Part shown: positions 16,997-25,515 of the stretch, piece by piece
Layout: the number at the start of each line of letters is the position of its first letter
How positions within the stretch are numbered: position 1 is the first letter of the stretch
Assembly: GCF_946478785.1 (NCBI RefSeq)
Contig: NZ_CAMLDD010000024.1
Coordinates: forward strand, 1 to 64,000
From: an uncultured Flavobacterium sp.
Lineage (GTDB): Bacteria; Bacteroidota; Bacteroidia; Flavobacteriales; Flavobacteriaceae
DNA length: 64,000 nucleotides
Direction: 5' to 3'
Notes under the pieces: model-generated
Database searches by the model: none
Told to the model about the DNA's origin: nothing
What the model saw: the letters and a program-made list of their open reading frames with translations, nothing else
Position numbers and translations under genes: made by a program

Positions 16997-17446
16997 TTAA
17001 TCACTACTATTGAACTGAAAACTCAATTGTTTTTCGTTCCCAAAACTATCCGAAATCCAAACGTCAAAGGATTGTGAAACTGCTGAAGTTGAAGTATAAT
17101 ACAATCGAAATTGTTCCGATGCCAAAGGATACAAATCATTCGGAAGATACGGAGGCTCATTATAATACTGCAAAGTACCTTGTCCGTCGAATTGGAAGTA
17201 GCGTAGGAAATATTGTGTGTTGCTGTAATTTCCTGTACGCTGTATGGTAATGCGTATCTCAACGGTCTGCCCATTGGTAACATCTTTAGGCACTGGCATT
17301 ACATTGACCTCGAAAGGAAAATCGTTCTTTATTTCGAGTTCATCATCTTTGCTACAAGATACCAAAGTAACCGAAGCTGTAAAGATTGCCAATAGTACAT
17401 ATATCGCTAGTAATCCTATTCTGAATTTATTAAATATTGCTATCAT
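16997..17446 (-). CDS. traQ: Conjugative transfer protein TraQ (DUF3872)
   Basis: A 149-residue predicted lipoprotein: an N-terminal hydrophobic segment (residues 9-30) with Cys31 in TLVSCSKDD, then a beta-rich domain typical of TraQ/DUF3872 (FEVNVMPVPKDVTNGQ, YFLRYFQFDGQG). It is the last tra gene, 11 nt after traO, and is followed by a terminator. It acts at the cell envelope in Bacteroidetes mating-pair formation; detailed role unknown. traP is not present between traO and traQ. Confidence 0.88.
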   Translation of the reverse strand: MIAIFNKFRIGLLAIYVLLAIFTASVTLVSCSKDDELEIKNDFPFEVNVMPVPKDVTNGQTVEIRITIQRTGNYSNTQYFLRYFQFDGQGTLQYYNEPPYLPNDLYPLASEQFRLYYTSTSAVSQSFDVWISDSFGNEKQLSFQFNSSD

Positions 17447-17457
17447 CGTTTTATGTT

Positions 17458-18018
17458 TTAAAAGTTAAACCTTAATCCCACACCTGCGGACAGTCGGAAC
17501 TGTCGCAAATCTGTACTCCATAACACTTTGGTACGCCCTTGCAAAACCAATACAAATCTGTCAGACAGGTACGTTTCAAAGGTCAGGCGACCACCGGCAC
17601 CGTAAATGAAATTATCCTCACTCATTATTTTCGCACCATCATACAGCATCGTTTCGCCACGGTTGATGTTTTCGTAACCAACAACACCTGTTATCCCGGC
17701 ATTTAGCGTGATATTCTTACGGGCATCACCTAATAAAAAGAAACTGTAACCTCCTTCTGCCGTATAGGTTTCCTGCGGTATACGGAGGTCTTTATAATCG
17801 TGGTATTGATGCGTGTATTCCAACGCCCAAAGCTGATAGTTACCGTTTTTGCCGTTTACGGTCATTGCTACATTGATGTAATAATCGTTGCTGATTTTAT
17901 CATCAGACAAAATGCCTGTGCTTATCTCCAAACCTTTTTGTTTAGGTAGCATTCTTTGTGCCTGTGTTACTGTAATGGTCATAAAGAGCAACATCACGGT
18001 GTAGATATATTTTTTCAT
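17458..18018 (-). CDS. traO: Conjugative transfer protein TraO
   Basis: A 186-residue predicted outer-membrane beta-barrel with a signal peptide (MKKYIYTVMLLFMTITVTQA). Amphipathic strands end in LRFNF, with an aromatic C-terminal residue as in outer-membrane proteins. Matches the TraO family of CTnDOT-like elements. 21 nt downstream of traN. Confidence 0.88.
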   Translation of the reverse strand: MKKYIYTVMLLFMTITVTQAQRMLPKQKGLEISTGILSDDKISNDYYINVAMTVNGKNGNYQLWALEYTHQYHDYKDLRIPQETYTAEGGYSFFLLGDARKNITLNAGITGVVGYENINRGETMLYDGAKIMSEDNFIYGAGGRLTFETYLSDRFVLVLQGRTKVLWSTDLRQFRLSAGVGLRFNF

Positions 18019-18039
18019 TGTAATTGCTTTAAAAGGTTA

Positions 18040-18942
18040 TTAAAATTTCAGGTGCATATCATTGATTACACGGGCTTTGATCAAGTCCGAATTTTCCACC
18101 TGAAGCGTTTGGTGTCGTCCGCCGTTTTTCTCAAAGATTTCAATCAGCAACACCTTATTGTCGGCAATGGTAAACTGGTCTAACAGAAAAACATTTTGCT
18201 CGGTAGATTGTCCGTTTATTCCGTCTTCCAAAGGCTTATAAGTGCGAAGCGGTATCATAGGTCGTTCCTGTACTACGGTACGTTTGGCTACCTTTTTGTC
18301 TACTACCTTGAAATTGATAAAATCAATATTGAACGGTACATTGCTTTTGTTTCGTAATTCTGTATGGAAATAGTATTTCCCGTTGTGGATATAGATACCT
18401 TTCAGGATAAACTGAATACCAAAGCTCTTTGCCCCGATGTGTTTTACAATACGCTTATCTTTCTTGTAAATGGTTTCCAATAACAAGCCAGCCAAAGACG
18501 GAGAATTGTTGCCCAATTCTTCAAACAGCACATCGTTTCCATTGGATTTATCTACAGCTTTTTGCATTGTTAGCAGGTCGTAGCTCAACGCTACCGGGTA
18601 AGAACTGTAATATACATTGAAAGAGTAAAAACGACCATCATTGGTAATGACGGAAAAGTTGGTTTCGGCTTCAAAATTCCGAACCGATGCTTTTACACGC
18701 AATACGTTTTCTGCATCTTCTGCTTTTCCAGCAATCAGGTACTCACTTCCCAAATCCACATAACGAATTGCGGTAGGGAAAATCAAATGTGAAGTTTTAT
18801 CGTAGGTAACTTCCATACGATAAGGTTCTATCTTGCCCATTGCAAGCGGTGTTTTTGTATTTGCACTATCCTGTGCAAAAGAGGTTACGGCAAAGCCGAT
18901 AGTCAGGGCAACCGCCCAAAAGGTTTTAAAAAGATTTTTCAT
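18040..18942 (-). CDS. traN: Conjugative transposon protein TraN (VirB9-like)
   Basis: A 300-residue exported protein: signal peptide to about residue 23 (FAVTSFAQ), then TPLAMGKIEPYRMEVTYDKTSHLIFP, the TraN signature, followed by beta-rich domains. Family members are predicted periplasmic/outer-membrane core components, comparable to VirB9. Located between traM and traO. Confidence 0.9.
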   Translation of the reverse strand: MKNLFKTFWAVALTIGFAVTSFAQDSANTKTPLAMGKIEPYRMEVTYDKTSHLIFPTAIRYVDLGSEYLIAGKAEDAENVLRVKASVRNFEAETNFSVITNDGRFYSFNVYYSSYPVALSYDLLTMQKAVDKSNGNDVLFEELGNNSPSLAGLLLETIYKKDKRIVKHIGAKSFGIQFILKGIYIHNGKYYFHTELRNKSNVPFNIDFINFKVVDKKVAKRTVVQERPMIPLRTYKPLEDGINGQSTEQNVFLLDQFTIADNKVLLIEIFEKNGGRHQTLQVENSDLIKARVINDMHLKF

Positions 18943-18966
18943 TATTTTATTTATTTGAGTTCAACA

Positions 18967-20319
18967 TTATTGTTTGGAAACGAGAAAGACCTGATGACCT
19001 GCCTTTAAGGTAACTTTTGGCGTTCGTACTTTCTTGGCGAAATAGCCCGAAATTCCTTGCACTACACCACGGCTCAAATCGGCAGCAACTTGTTGTCCGG
19101 CATTCTGCGTGAGCATAAGACTTGTCCCTGATTGCTGACTCATGTTGCCAGCCATTTCAGTAAGGGCGTTCATTTCGGGAGAATATGGAACATACAGGCC
19201 TTGTTGTCCGTCTATATCATAGATAGTGATATCAACCGGAATGATATTACCTTCCAGTTCAACAGAGGTAATTTTAAGCTGTAAACGTCCGCTTTGAAAC
19301 TTGGCATTAGCGGTTACAATCGTTCCCTGCGGAATAGTACGACTTGGTGTTTTTGCTGGTTCTAATAATCGCAAACGAACACCCGTTTCGCCAACCACTG
19401 TCTGCGCATCGTGTACACAGGCTTTGATACTGTTTTTGGGCTGTACTACTTGTTCGGTAGTACCTGCGGTATAAAACCCTCTGTTTCGAGTTTCACTCCA
19501 ATTTTCCAAAAACTCACTATCTGTAGGCTCCCGATATAAAGCAGATACGGTATTCTTCCTTGCAGCAGTAAATGATACAAAATGCTCTTTTTTACTAGCA
19601 CCCGAAACCACTGAAGTGGTACCATTTGTTGCGGGTACAGGTTGTTCTGCTGTGTTGGGATTCGTATTTGTCGGGAGATATTTTGCCGCCATCTGGTAAG
19701 ATTTTTCCATTAATGCAATCTGGTCATCTACGGTTGTAGGCTTTGGCATATCTCTATCGGCTAGTTGTTCTTTCAACTCGTCCAATTGCTTGCGAAGCTC
19801 CATTGTTTCCGAATTGTTGTCCTGATAGAAATTGTCCAATGTGCTTTGTGCATTTCGATAGCTGTTTAATGCAAGACTACTGTTTCTTCCCGAATTTCTA
19901 CTACCACCTCCATAGCCGGTGCTTTCATCATCATCTTCGGTAAATTCATCCGCAGGTTCTTTCTTGTCATCTGTGTTCCAATAATCTGAAAGCGTTGCCA
20001 AACCATTACGTTTCTCCTGTTCTTTGCGTTCCAGCATTTCAAGTTCATACGCCTTGCCTTTGTCGGCAGGCATTCCTGCTCCGGTAGCTTGTGGAACGGC
20101 ATCGTTCAGCCCGATGTTTTCGATTTCCTTTTTGTCTTCCGACGGTTTGAAAATTAAATACATGCATCCCAAGAAAACAATACCCATCAAACCAAAAATC
20201 AAAGGCTTCTTGAGTTTTTCCATTTTATTCTCCGTACCGTTTTGCAGTACATCAGCGGTTTCTTTCGGATTCCCCTCCGTCACCCGAACAACCGACTTTT
20301 TGTTCTCATTTTCTTTCAT
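18967..20319 (-). CDS. traM: Conjugative transposon protein TraM (VirB10-like)
   Basis: A 450-residue protein with a cytosolic N-terminus, one transmembrane helix (residues ~36-58, LIFGLMGIVFLGCMYLIF), a long linker with a coiled-coil-like stretch (~170-195), and a C-terminal beta domain (~280-450: VRLRLLEPAKTPSRTIPQG, DITIYDIDGQQGLYVP). This is the TraM/VirB10-type layout, linking inner and outer membranes. Its start overlaps the end of traL by 14 nt. Confidence 0.9.
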   Translation of the reverse strand: MKENENKKSVVRVTEGNPKETADVLQNGTENKMEKLKKPLIFGLMGIVFLGCMYLIFKPSEDKKEIENIGLNDAVPQATGAGMPADKGKAYELEMLERKEQEKRNGLATLSDYWNTDDKKEPADEFTEDDDESTGYGGGSRNSGRNSSLALNSYRNAQSTLDNFYQDNNSETMELRKQLDELKEQLADRDMPKPTTVDDQIALMEKSYQMAAKYLPTNTNPNTAEQPVPATNGTTSVVSGASKKEHFVSFTAARKNTVSALYREPTDSEFLENWSETRNRGFYTAGTTEQVVQPKNSIKACVHDAQTVVGETGVRLRLLEPAKTPSRTIPQGTIVTANAKFQSGRLQLKITSVELEGNIIPVDITIYDIDGQQGLYVPYSPEMNALTEMAGNMSQQSGTSLMLTQNAGQQVAADLSRGVVQGISGYFAKKVRTPKVTLKAGHQVFLVSKQ

Positions 20320-20593
20320 AAATCTGATTTTTTAAAATTGTTGATAATGTGTCTTGCAACCTTGCAGGACTTTCGTTCTTTTTAAGGACAGGGTTTTCAA
20401 TATGCTCTATCTGCATATCATTTTTTGAATTGCTTGTATCGTACCATACTTTGGCAACAACGCCTACAGTAACCAGCAGATAGCCAATAAAGAAGTACAG
20501 CGTGTATAGGTGTTGCTTCCTCAATGGTAGAGCCCTCCAACGGTCGTCCAGCTTGTCAAAAAACCTCTCCATATTTTCCCTGATTTTTTTCAT
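20306..20593 (-). CDS. traL: Conjugative transfer protein TraL (DUF3989)
   Basis: A 95-residue protein with one transmembrane segment (residues ~29-48, YTLYFFIGYLLVTVGVVAKVW) after a basic N-terminus (DDRWRALPLRKQHLY). Its position between traK and traM and its size fit the TraL family. It overlaps traM. Confidence 0.78.
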   Translation of the reverse strand: MKKIRENMERFFDKLDDRWRALPLRKQHLYTLYFFIGYLLVTVGVVAKVWYDTSNSKNDMQIEHIENPVLKKNESPARLQDTLSTILKNQIYERK

Positions 20594-20603
20594 ATATCCT
20601 GTT

Positions 20604-21227
20604 TTAGCGTTCGATGACCTCTATATCCTTGTTCTCTACCACCGCAAATTTTTCGATGTTAAAACCTTGTGGATTGTTGTCGGAACGAACGGAGTTTACG
20701 AGATAGCAGGAAGTAACCAGATTACGACGTGTTACATTACTAGACCTTATGATGAACTGCTTTGCGTAGGTACGCACCGCATATGGATAACTGTCAAAGT
20801 TGCACACGACACTATCCACCTCTATGCGTTGCTGTACATTACCCGAAATGATACGGCTGTAGTAACCTTTTTCCGATAGGTCTTTGTAATAATCGAAAGC
20901 ACTTTTATCGGCAAGATTGAATGCCCTGCTCATATTGCTCTCGATTGCATTCTTATCTGGAGCAAGGGTAAAGAACAGCTCGTGAAAACGCCTTACGTGT
21001 TCCCGAGCCTCAACAGGTCGGTTAATATTGGCATCTTGCGACAGGGCAAGCATTAAGGATTTACCGTTATCCAGTACATAGATTTTTTGGCGTTGCTCAT
21101 CGGCAAAGCTGTAGGATTTCCATACGGCATATCCTACAATACCAATACAGAGAACTGCAAATACTATGGCATACAAACGTATCTGCCTAAAGCTGTTTTC
21201 TATATTTCTTAAAGTTTTAAATTCCAT
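20604..21227 (-). CDS. traK: Conjugative transposon protein TraK (VirB8-like)
   Basis: A 207-residue protein: N-terminal MEFKTLRNIENSFRQIRLYA and a single transmembrane segment (~16-36), then a periplasmic domain with FHELFFTLAPDKNAIESN, characteristic of TraK. VirB8-like periplasmic scaffold of the mating apparatus. Follows traJ by 20 nt. Confidence 0.9.
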   Translation of the reverse strand: MEFKTLRNIENSFRQIRLYAIVFAVLCIGIVGYAVWKSYSFADEQRQKIYVLDNGKSLMLALSQDANINRPVEAREHVRRFHELFFTLAPDKNAIESNMSRAFNLADKSAFDYYKDLSEKGYYSRIISGNVQQRIEVDSVVCNFDSYPYAVRTYAKQFIIRSSNVTRRNLVTSCYLVNSVRSDNNPQGFNIEKFAVVENKDIEVIER

Positions 21228-21247
21228 TTTTAACTGATTTAATTATT

Positions 21248-22243
21248 TTATTTTCCCATTAATTTTCCACCGATATTTCCTGCTGCTGAACCAGCTCCTG
21301 CACCTGCAATATTTCCAGTTTTCATAGCTGCTTGGTTTACGTTGCGTGTAAAGTTTCCTGCACCTCCGGCTTGGATTACCCATCCTGTAACTGTTGGTAT
21401 AGTGAAGTATCCGATAATGCCGATAATCATAAAAATGATGTACACTGTATTGCTCGTATCGGGTATATAAGTTGGGTCTGCTAGCATAGCTATATCCCGT
21501 TCTAATATGAGGGATTGTATTCTTGCCAGCATAGAGCTGAACAAATCCGAAACGGGAAGCCAGAGATATACACTGACATACCTGGTGATCCATTGTGTGA
21601 GCGTGGACTGAAAACCGTCCCATACGGAGATGGCAAAAGCAATTGGACCAAGAATGCTTAAAACAATCAGGAAGAACGTTCGGATAGTATCGATGACTAA
21701 AGCCGCAGCTTGGAATAGTATTTCAAGTAGGTTACGAAACCAATCTTTGATAGCTTTTTCGATCTTGTAAGCTTGTCTGTCCATATACATTCCTGCCATT
21801 GTTCCAATATCCGATGGCGACCAACCCAGTTCCTCCAGCTTTTTATCAAACTCTTCGTCCGATACCATATAGGCTGTTTCGGGGTTTCTGACCATTGCTT
21901 CATATTCCAATTGGTCTTTCTGCTGTTGTAGCTTGTTCAGATCAAGTACCTGGTCTTCGAGTATTTGATGGGTTCCTGTTACAACAGGACTTAATACCGC
22001 ATTAATGGTTCCCAACACAATAGTTGGGAAAAACATAATACAGAGTCCTAAGGCAAATGGGCGAAGTAATGGGAAAACATCAATAGGTTCGGCACGACTT
22101 AAAGCCTGCCAAACCTTTAATGCTACATAGAACAAAGCTCCCAATCCTGCCAAACCTTTCGCAACCGCAGCCATATCGCCTGCAAGAGGCATCATATCAT
22201 CGTAAAGCGAACGCAGAAGTTCGTGAAGATTATCCCATTCCAT
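21248..22243 (-). CDS. traJ: Conjugative transposon protein TraJ (VirB6-like)
   Basis: A 331-residue polytopic membrane protein. The N-terminus MEWDNLHELLRSLYDDMMPLAG and later IGPIAFAISVWDGF with TQWITRYVSVYLWLP match TraJ. Multiple hydrophobic segments lie at ~32-48, 75-95, 175-215 and 270-295. It ends in an Ala/Gly-rich tail. It functions as the inner-membrane channel component of the transfer apparatus. Confidence 0.9.
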   Translation of the reverse strand: MEWDNLHELLRSLYDDMMPLAGDMAAVAKGLAGLGALFYVALKVWQALSRAEPIDVFPLLRPFALGLCIMFFPTIVLGTINAVLSPVVTGTHQILEDQVLDLNKLQQQKDQLEYEAMVRNPETAYMVSDEEFDKKLEELGWSPSDIGTMAGMYMDRQAYKIEKAIKDWFRNLLEILFQAAALVIDTIRTFFLIVLSILGPIAFAISVWDGFQSTLTQWITRYVSVYLWLPVSDLFSSMLARIQSLILERDIAMLADPTYIPDTSNTVYIIFMIIGIIGYFTIPTVTGWVIQAGGAGNFTRNVNQAAMKTGNIAGAGAGSAAGNIGGKLMGK

Positions 22244-22246
22244 AAT

Positions 22247-22879
22247 TTACCAGTATTTTTGGTTAGAAGTTCCGTACAGATCTAGCACTCTTTTAGCATC
22301 GTTTTTCTTCTTTGCTCTCAGGTAGCTTACCGATATGTTCTTATTGGTGTAATAGCGTACAAGGCTGTGGTATTCTTTTACTTCTTTGTACACACGATCA
22401 ATAATATCCATACGCTCTTTGTCATTCAGTGAAAGACTTGATGCACTGATGATCTGTTTCAATTCCTTTAGCAGTTCAGTACTTTCATTCAGCAGTGCTG
22501 AATACCCGTTACCAATGGCTACTAATTCATTTGGTTTGAAATTCGGATCGTTCATCATCTTACCGAAATTGGTCACATACATTTCGGACACATCGCCCAC
22601 CAGTAAAACTGTTTGTTGCACCTTACGTGCATCTTTTACAAGGTTGTTGATAGCTTGCAGTTTATCGTAGTATTCCTTGCCTTGTTTGTACACTTTTTCA
22701 ACCTCTTTGAAGTTCTTTACGACATTGCTTACCGTAGAGGAAGTCTGTACAATTTCGTTCGCACTGTTGAGGATACCTGATGCTAAATTTGCGGGGTCAG
22801 TCACGACAAATTGAGCTTTTGCTGACGGTGCTACGACAAACATGATTGCCGTGAGCATCATTAAAAATATTTTTTTCAT
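22247..22879 (-). CDS. traI: Conjugative transfer protein TraI (DUF4141)
   Basis: A 210-residue exported protein: signal peptide MKKIFLMMLTAIMFVVAPSA, then VVTDPANLASGILNSANEIVQ and a long helical body. This fits the DUF4141 TraI family (VirB5-like position). It follows the traG second exon by 27 nt and precedes traJ by 3 nt. traH is absent between traG and traI. Confidence 0.88.
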   Translation of the reverse strand: MKKIFLMMLTAIMFVVAPSAKAQFVVTDPANLASGILNSANEIVQTSSTVSNVVKNFKEVEKVYKQGKEYYDKLQAINNLVKDARKVQQTVLLVGDVSEMYVTNFGKMMNDPNFKPNELVAIGNGYSALLNESTELLKELKQIISASSLSLNDKERMDIIDRVYKEVKEYHSLVRYYTNKNISVSYLRAKKKNDAKRVLDLYGTSNQKYW

Positions 22880-22906
22880 TGTCTTGAAATTTTTGATTGT
22901 TAATTA

Positions 22907-23029
22907 CTATTGATTTAAGTTGTCGCGCCTTTGCATAGCGATATGCTTAATTGCGAGTTCCACGTTACCGCCCAGTTCGGAAGCGAGCTGCATCACTTCC
23001 ATTTTTTCGGTTTCTTCTGTCGTATAAGC
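22907..23029 (-). CDS. traG: traG exon 2 (C-terminal 40 residues of TraG)
   Basis: Immediately after the predicted intron 3' end the minus strand reads AYTTEETEKMEVMQLASELG and continues to a TAG at 22909-22907, giving 40 residues plus stop. This is the expected C-terminus of TraG-type VirB4 ATPases, missing from the main traG frame. The exon starts on a codon boundary, so splicing joins it in frame to exon 1 (25516-27894). Confidence 0.82.
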   Translation of the reverse strand, partial: AYTTEETEKMEVMQLASELGGNVELAIKHIAMQRRDNLNQ

Positions 23030-23091
23030 GTAGGATAAGGACCCGGCGCCTTGCCATATTGACTATGGTAGGTTTCCAAGAACTCTCCCCC

Positions 23092-23125
23092 GAACCGTAC
23101 GTACCTGTCTCCAGGTATACGGCTC
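23092..23125 (-). ncRNA. Group II intron domain V
   Basis: On the minus strand it begins GAGCCGTATACC, forms a hairpin with a GAGA loop, and ends GGTACGTACGGTTC: the 34-nt catalytic domain with the AGC triad. It lies just after the maturase stop, its standard place. Confidence 0.88.
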
Positions 23126-23138
23126 TCCATCAATTTAT

Positions 23139-25013
23139 TCAGTCTAACTTGCCTGCGTGTATCTTATCGTGGCATTTTGAGCATACTGCCAAGGTTTTTC
23201 TTCTCCTTGCACTCATTCGTTTTTCCCAGTCTTGCTTACCTTTCAGGTCTTTCAATTTGCGTATATGGTGCATTTCCAATTTCTCGTTGGCACCGCATAA
23301 TTCGCATTTCTGGTTTTGCAACCTTGTTATAAGGCTGTTTCTTCCTCCTGTAATGGTAACCGTGACAGGTAAACTATCCACGTAAGCACCACGGGCAGCT
23401 TTTTGGCGTTTGAAACCCTCTTTGTAAAAGCGTCTGTACATTATATCTCCTTTCCTGTTGTTGTAGGGAATGGAAAACACTCCGTTGATACATCTTTTAG
23501 TCTTTTCCTGACTGATTGAAGTTTGGTATTTCAGTGCATACGTTTTGTACATACTGTACTCCAAGATGTAAGAAAATGACTGGACAAACGAGCTGTTGTT
23601 GGCAATTGAGTAATAATTGTAAAAGCCCCGTATTTCAGCGTTGTACTGACTGATGATTTCTAAGTCATCCAAGTCTTTCATGAAATAGCGTGAGCGTGGT
23701 TTCCAAACTTCTGTGCCTTTTTCATTTACCAGTTTCATGGCATTATAGCTCAGTAGCTTTTTCTTCATCACGTCTGCTGTGACACGGAGTACAATCTTAT
23801 CTCCGAAACATCTTACGGTTCTACCGTGCTTATCTCTCTTGGATTCATCGGAGTTTCGCACGGAGACATCAAAGCCTAAGAATTTGGCTGGTTTCTTAGC
23901 ATTAGTCACCAAGGTTTTTTCATCAGACAGTTCAAGTTTCAGCTTTTCATCAAGGTAAACCTTGATGTCTTCCTTTATCTTTTTGCAGTCTTCTTTGCTA
24001 CCTATGACCCCGATAAGAAAATCGTCCGCATATCTAACGTATTTTAACTTTCTGAAACTGCCATCCATCTTGTCATAAGCTGGATATTTGTTTCTTTCCT
24101 GTCTCAACTCTTTGATGTACTTAATCATCTGCTCTCTGACAGTTTCGTCTGTCTCACATTTGAGTTTCTTGGCCAAGCGGTATCGTCTCTGTTCGTGTAC
24201 CCTGTACTGGCGTGTTGCCGTAGTTCTTTTACCCTTATCGAAGTCCTTGATATAATCCTTGACATATTTATCGAGTTTATCAAGGTAAATGTTGGCAAGG
24301 ATGGGGCTTACAATCCCACCTTGCGGTGTGCCACTGTATGTTTTGTGGTACACCCAATCTTCAATATACCCTGCATTGAGGAACTTTCGTATCAACCGAA
24401 TGAGCCTGTCGTCAGCGATACGCTCCTTTAGAATACCAATCAATATTTCGTGATTGATATTGTCGAAGAAGCCTTTTATATCGCCCTCGATGAACCACCG
24501 TACAGCAGTGAATGACTGTTGGACGCTTAATAGGGCTGTGTGACAGCTTCTATTGGGTCGGAACCCATGTGAAGTATGCTCAAAGCTACCCTCATAAATT
24601 GCTTCCAATATCATTCTGATAACCTCCTGCACTAATTTGTCATCAAAAGATGGTATACCAAGCGGACGTTTCTTCCCGTTCTTTTTCGGAATGTATGTCC
24701 TCTTGGATGGGTTTGGCTGATAGGTCTCGTTTCGCAACGATGCAATCAGCCTTTCAATGCGGGATATACTCATTCCGTCGATGGTCTTTCCATCAACTCC
24801 TGCTGTCATATTGCCTACTTTACTGTAGATTTTCTGATAGGCGATAAAGTACATCTCTTCATTGAACAGAACCTTGTACAGCCTTTCGAACTTATAGTCC
24901 GTGTTTCTGCTGTGCCTTATTAGACTGTTCAATACTTTTTCTGGATTTCTCATAATGTCTCTCACATTTTCCGTTAATCGTATTAAACTAAATTGACTGT
25001 CTCCCTTCGCCAT
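23139..25013 (-). CDS. ltrA: Group II intron reverse transcriptase/maturase (LtrA-like) with HNH endonuclease
   Basis: A 624-residue intron-encoded protein. RT domain with ADD box KYVRYADDFLIG (~residue 327) and upstream TPQGGIVSPILANIYLDKLD. The maturase X domain follows (RFYKEGFK region upstream of ~545). A C-terminal HNH endonuclease comes last, with CELCG, MHHIRKLKD and CSKCHDKIH (~570-620). It assists splicing and retrohoming of its own intron. All domains appear intact, so the intron is probably mobile. Encoded entirely within the intron. Confidence 0.95.
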   Translation of the reverse strand: MAKGDSQFSLIRLTENVRDIMRNPEKVLNSLIRHSRNTDYKFERLYKVLFNEEMYFIAYQKIYSKVGNMTAGVDGKTIDGMSISRIERLIASLRNETYQPNPSKRTYIPKKNGKKRPLGIPSFDDKLVQEVIRMILEAIYEGSFEHTSHGFRPNRSCHTALLSVQQSFTAVRWFIEGDIKGFFDNINHEILIGILKERIADDRLIRLIRKFLNAGYIEDWVYHKTYSGTPQGGIVSPILANIYLDKLDKYVKDYIKDFDKGKRTTATRQYRVHEQRRYRLAKKLKCETDETVREQMIKYIKELRQERNKYPAYDKMDGSFRKLKYVRYADDFLIGVIGSKEDCKKIKEDIKVYLDEKLKLELSDEKTLVTNAKKPAKFLGFDVSVRNSDESKRDKHGRTVRCFGDKIVLRVTADVMKKKLLSYNAMKLVNEKGTEVWKPRSRYFMKDLDDLEIISQYNAEIRGFYNYYSIANNSSFVQSFSYILEYSMYKTYALKYQTSISQEKTKRCINGVFSIPYNNRKGDIMYRRFYKEGFKRQKAARGAYVDSLPVTVTITGGRNSLITRLQNQKCELCGANEKLEMHHIRKLKDLKGKQDWEKRMSARRRKTLAVCSKCHDKIHAGKLD

Positions 25014-25515
25014 GTACAGGGCTTTCCCCTGCTCGGACTACTACGGAGACTCCGTTGCCGTATCGGATATTCAGGAGCTTTTTCCATAGCCACGCCTGTG
25101 GCATTCCGACTTAGGCAATCCCCATTTAGACATATAGCAACTATTGGCACGTTAGATTGTCGGATGCGATGTTCGCCCTTTTCTGCTTATTGCAGTTACG
25201 TTGTGGTCTGTTTATGCTATCACTACTACCTGTCATTAGGATATTACCACAAAGTGACGTTGGTAACTGTCTTCCGTCACTGCCTAAGAACTGACCGTTC
25301 GGACTGTCGTTCAATCAATCAAGACTTCATCCTTATATCTAACTTTTCAACTCGCCATTCAGTCGCAACACGACAATTAGTTGACTTATGGCTTTTCCGA
25401 CATGCTACACTCCCCGTCGGGTTTCCCGTTCGGATAAGTCGGCTGTTGATGGGCGTTATAAACACTTGCCCAGTGGTTGCCAAACCACATTCACTATATG
25501 CCCTTATGGGCGCAC

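Larger units (their letters stand above)
23030..25515 (-). mobile_element. Group II intron inserted in traG
   Basis: The 2486-nt intron reads GTGCG at its 5' end (minus strand, 25515-25511), matching GUGYG, and ends in AC (23030), matching AY. It contains a 34-nt domain V (23092-23125), a short domain VI hairpin (CCATA/TATGG with adjacent unpaired A residues), and a full reverse-transcriptase/maturase gene. It lies on the same strand as traG. Removal joins TATTTG to GCTTAT and restores an 833-residue TraG. The 5' part (25014-25515) is noncoding ribozyme domain I-III sequence. Confidence 0.88.
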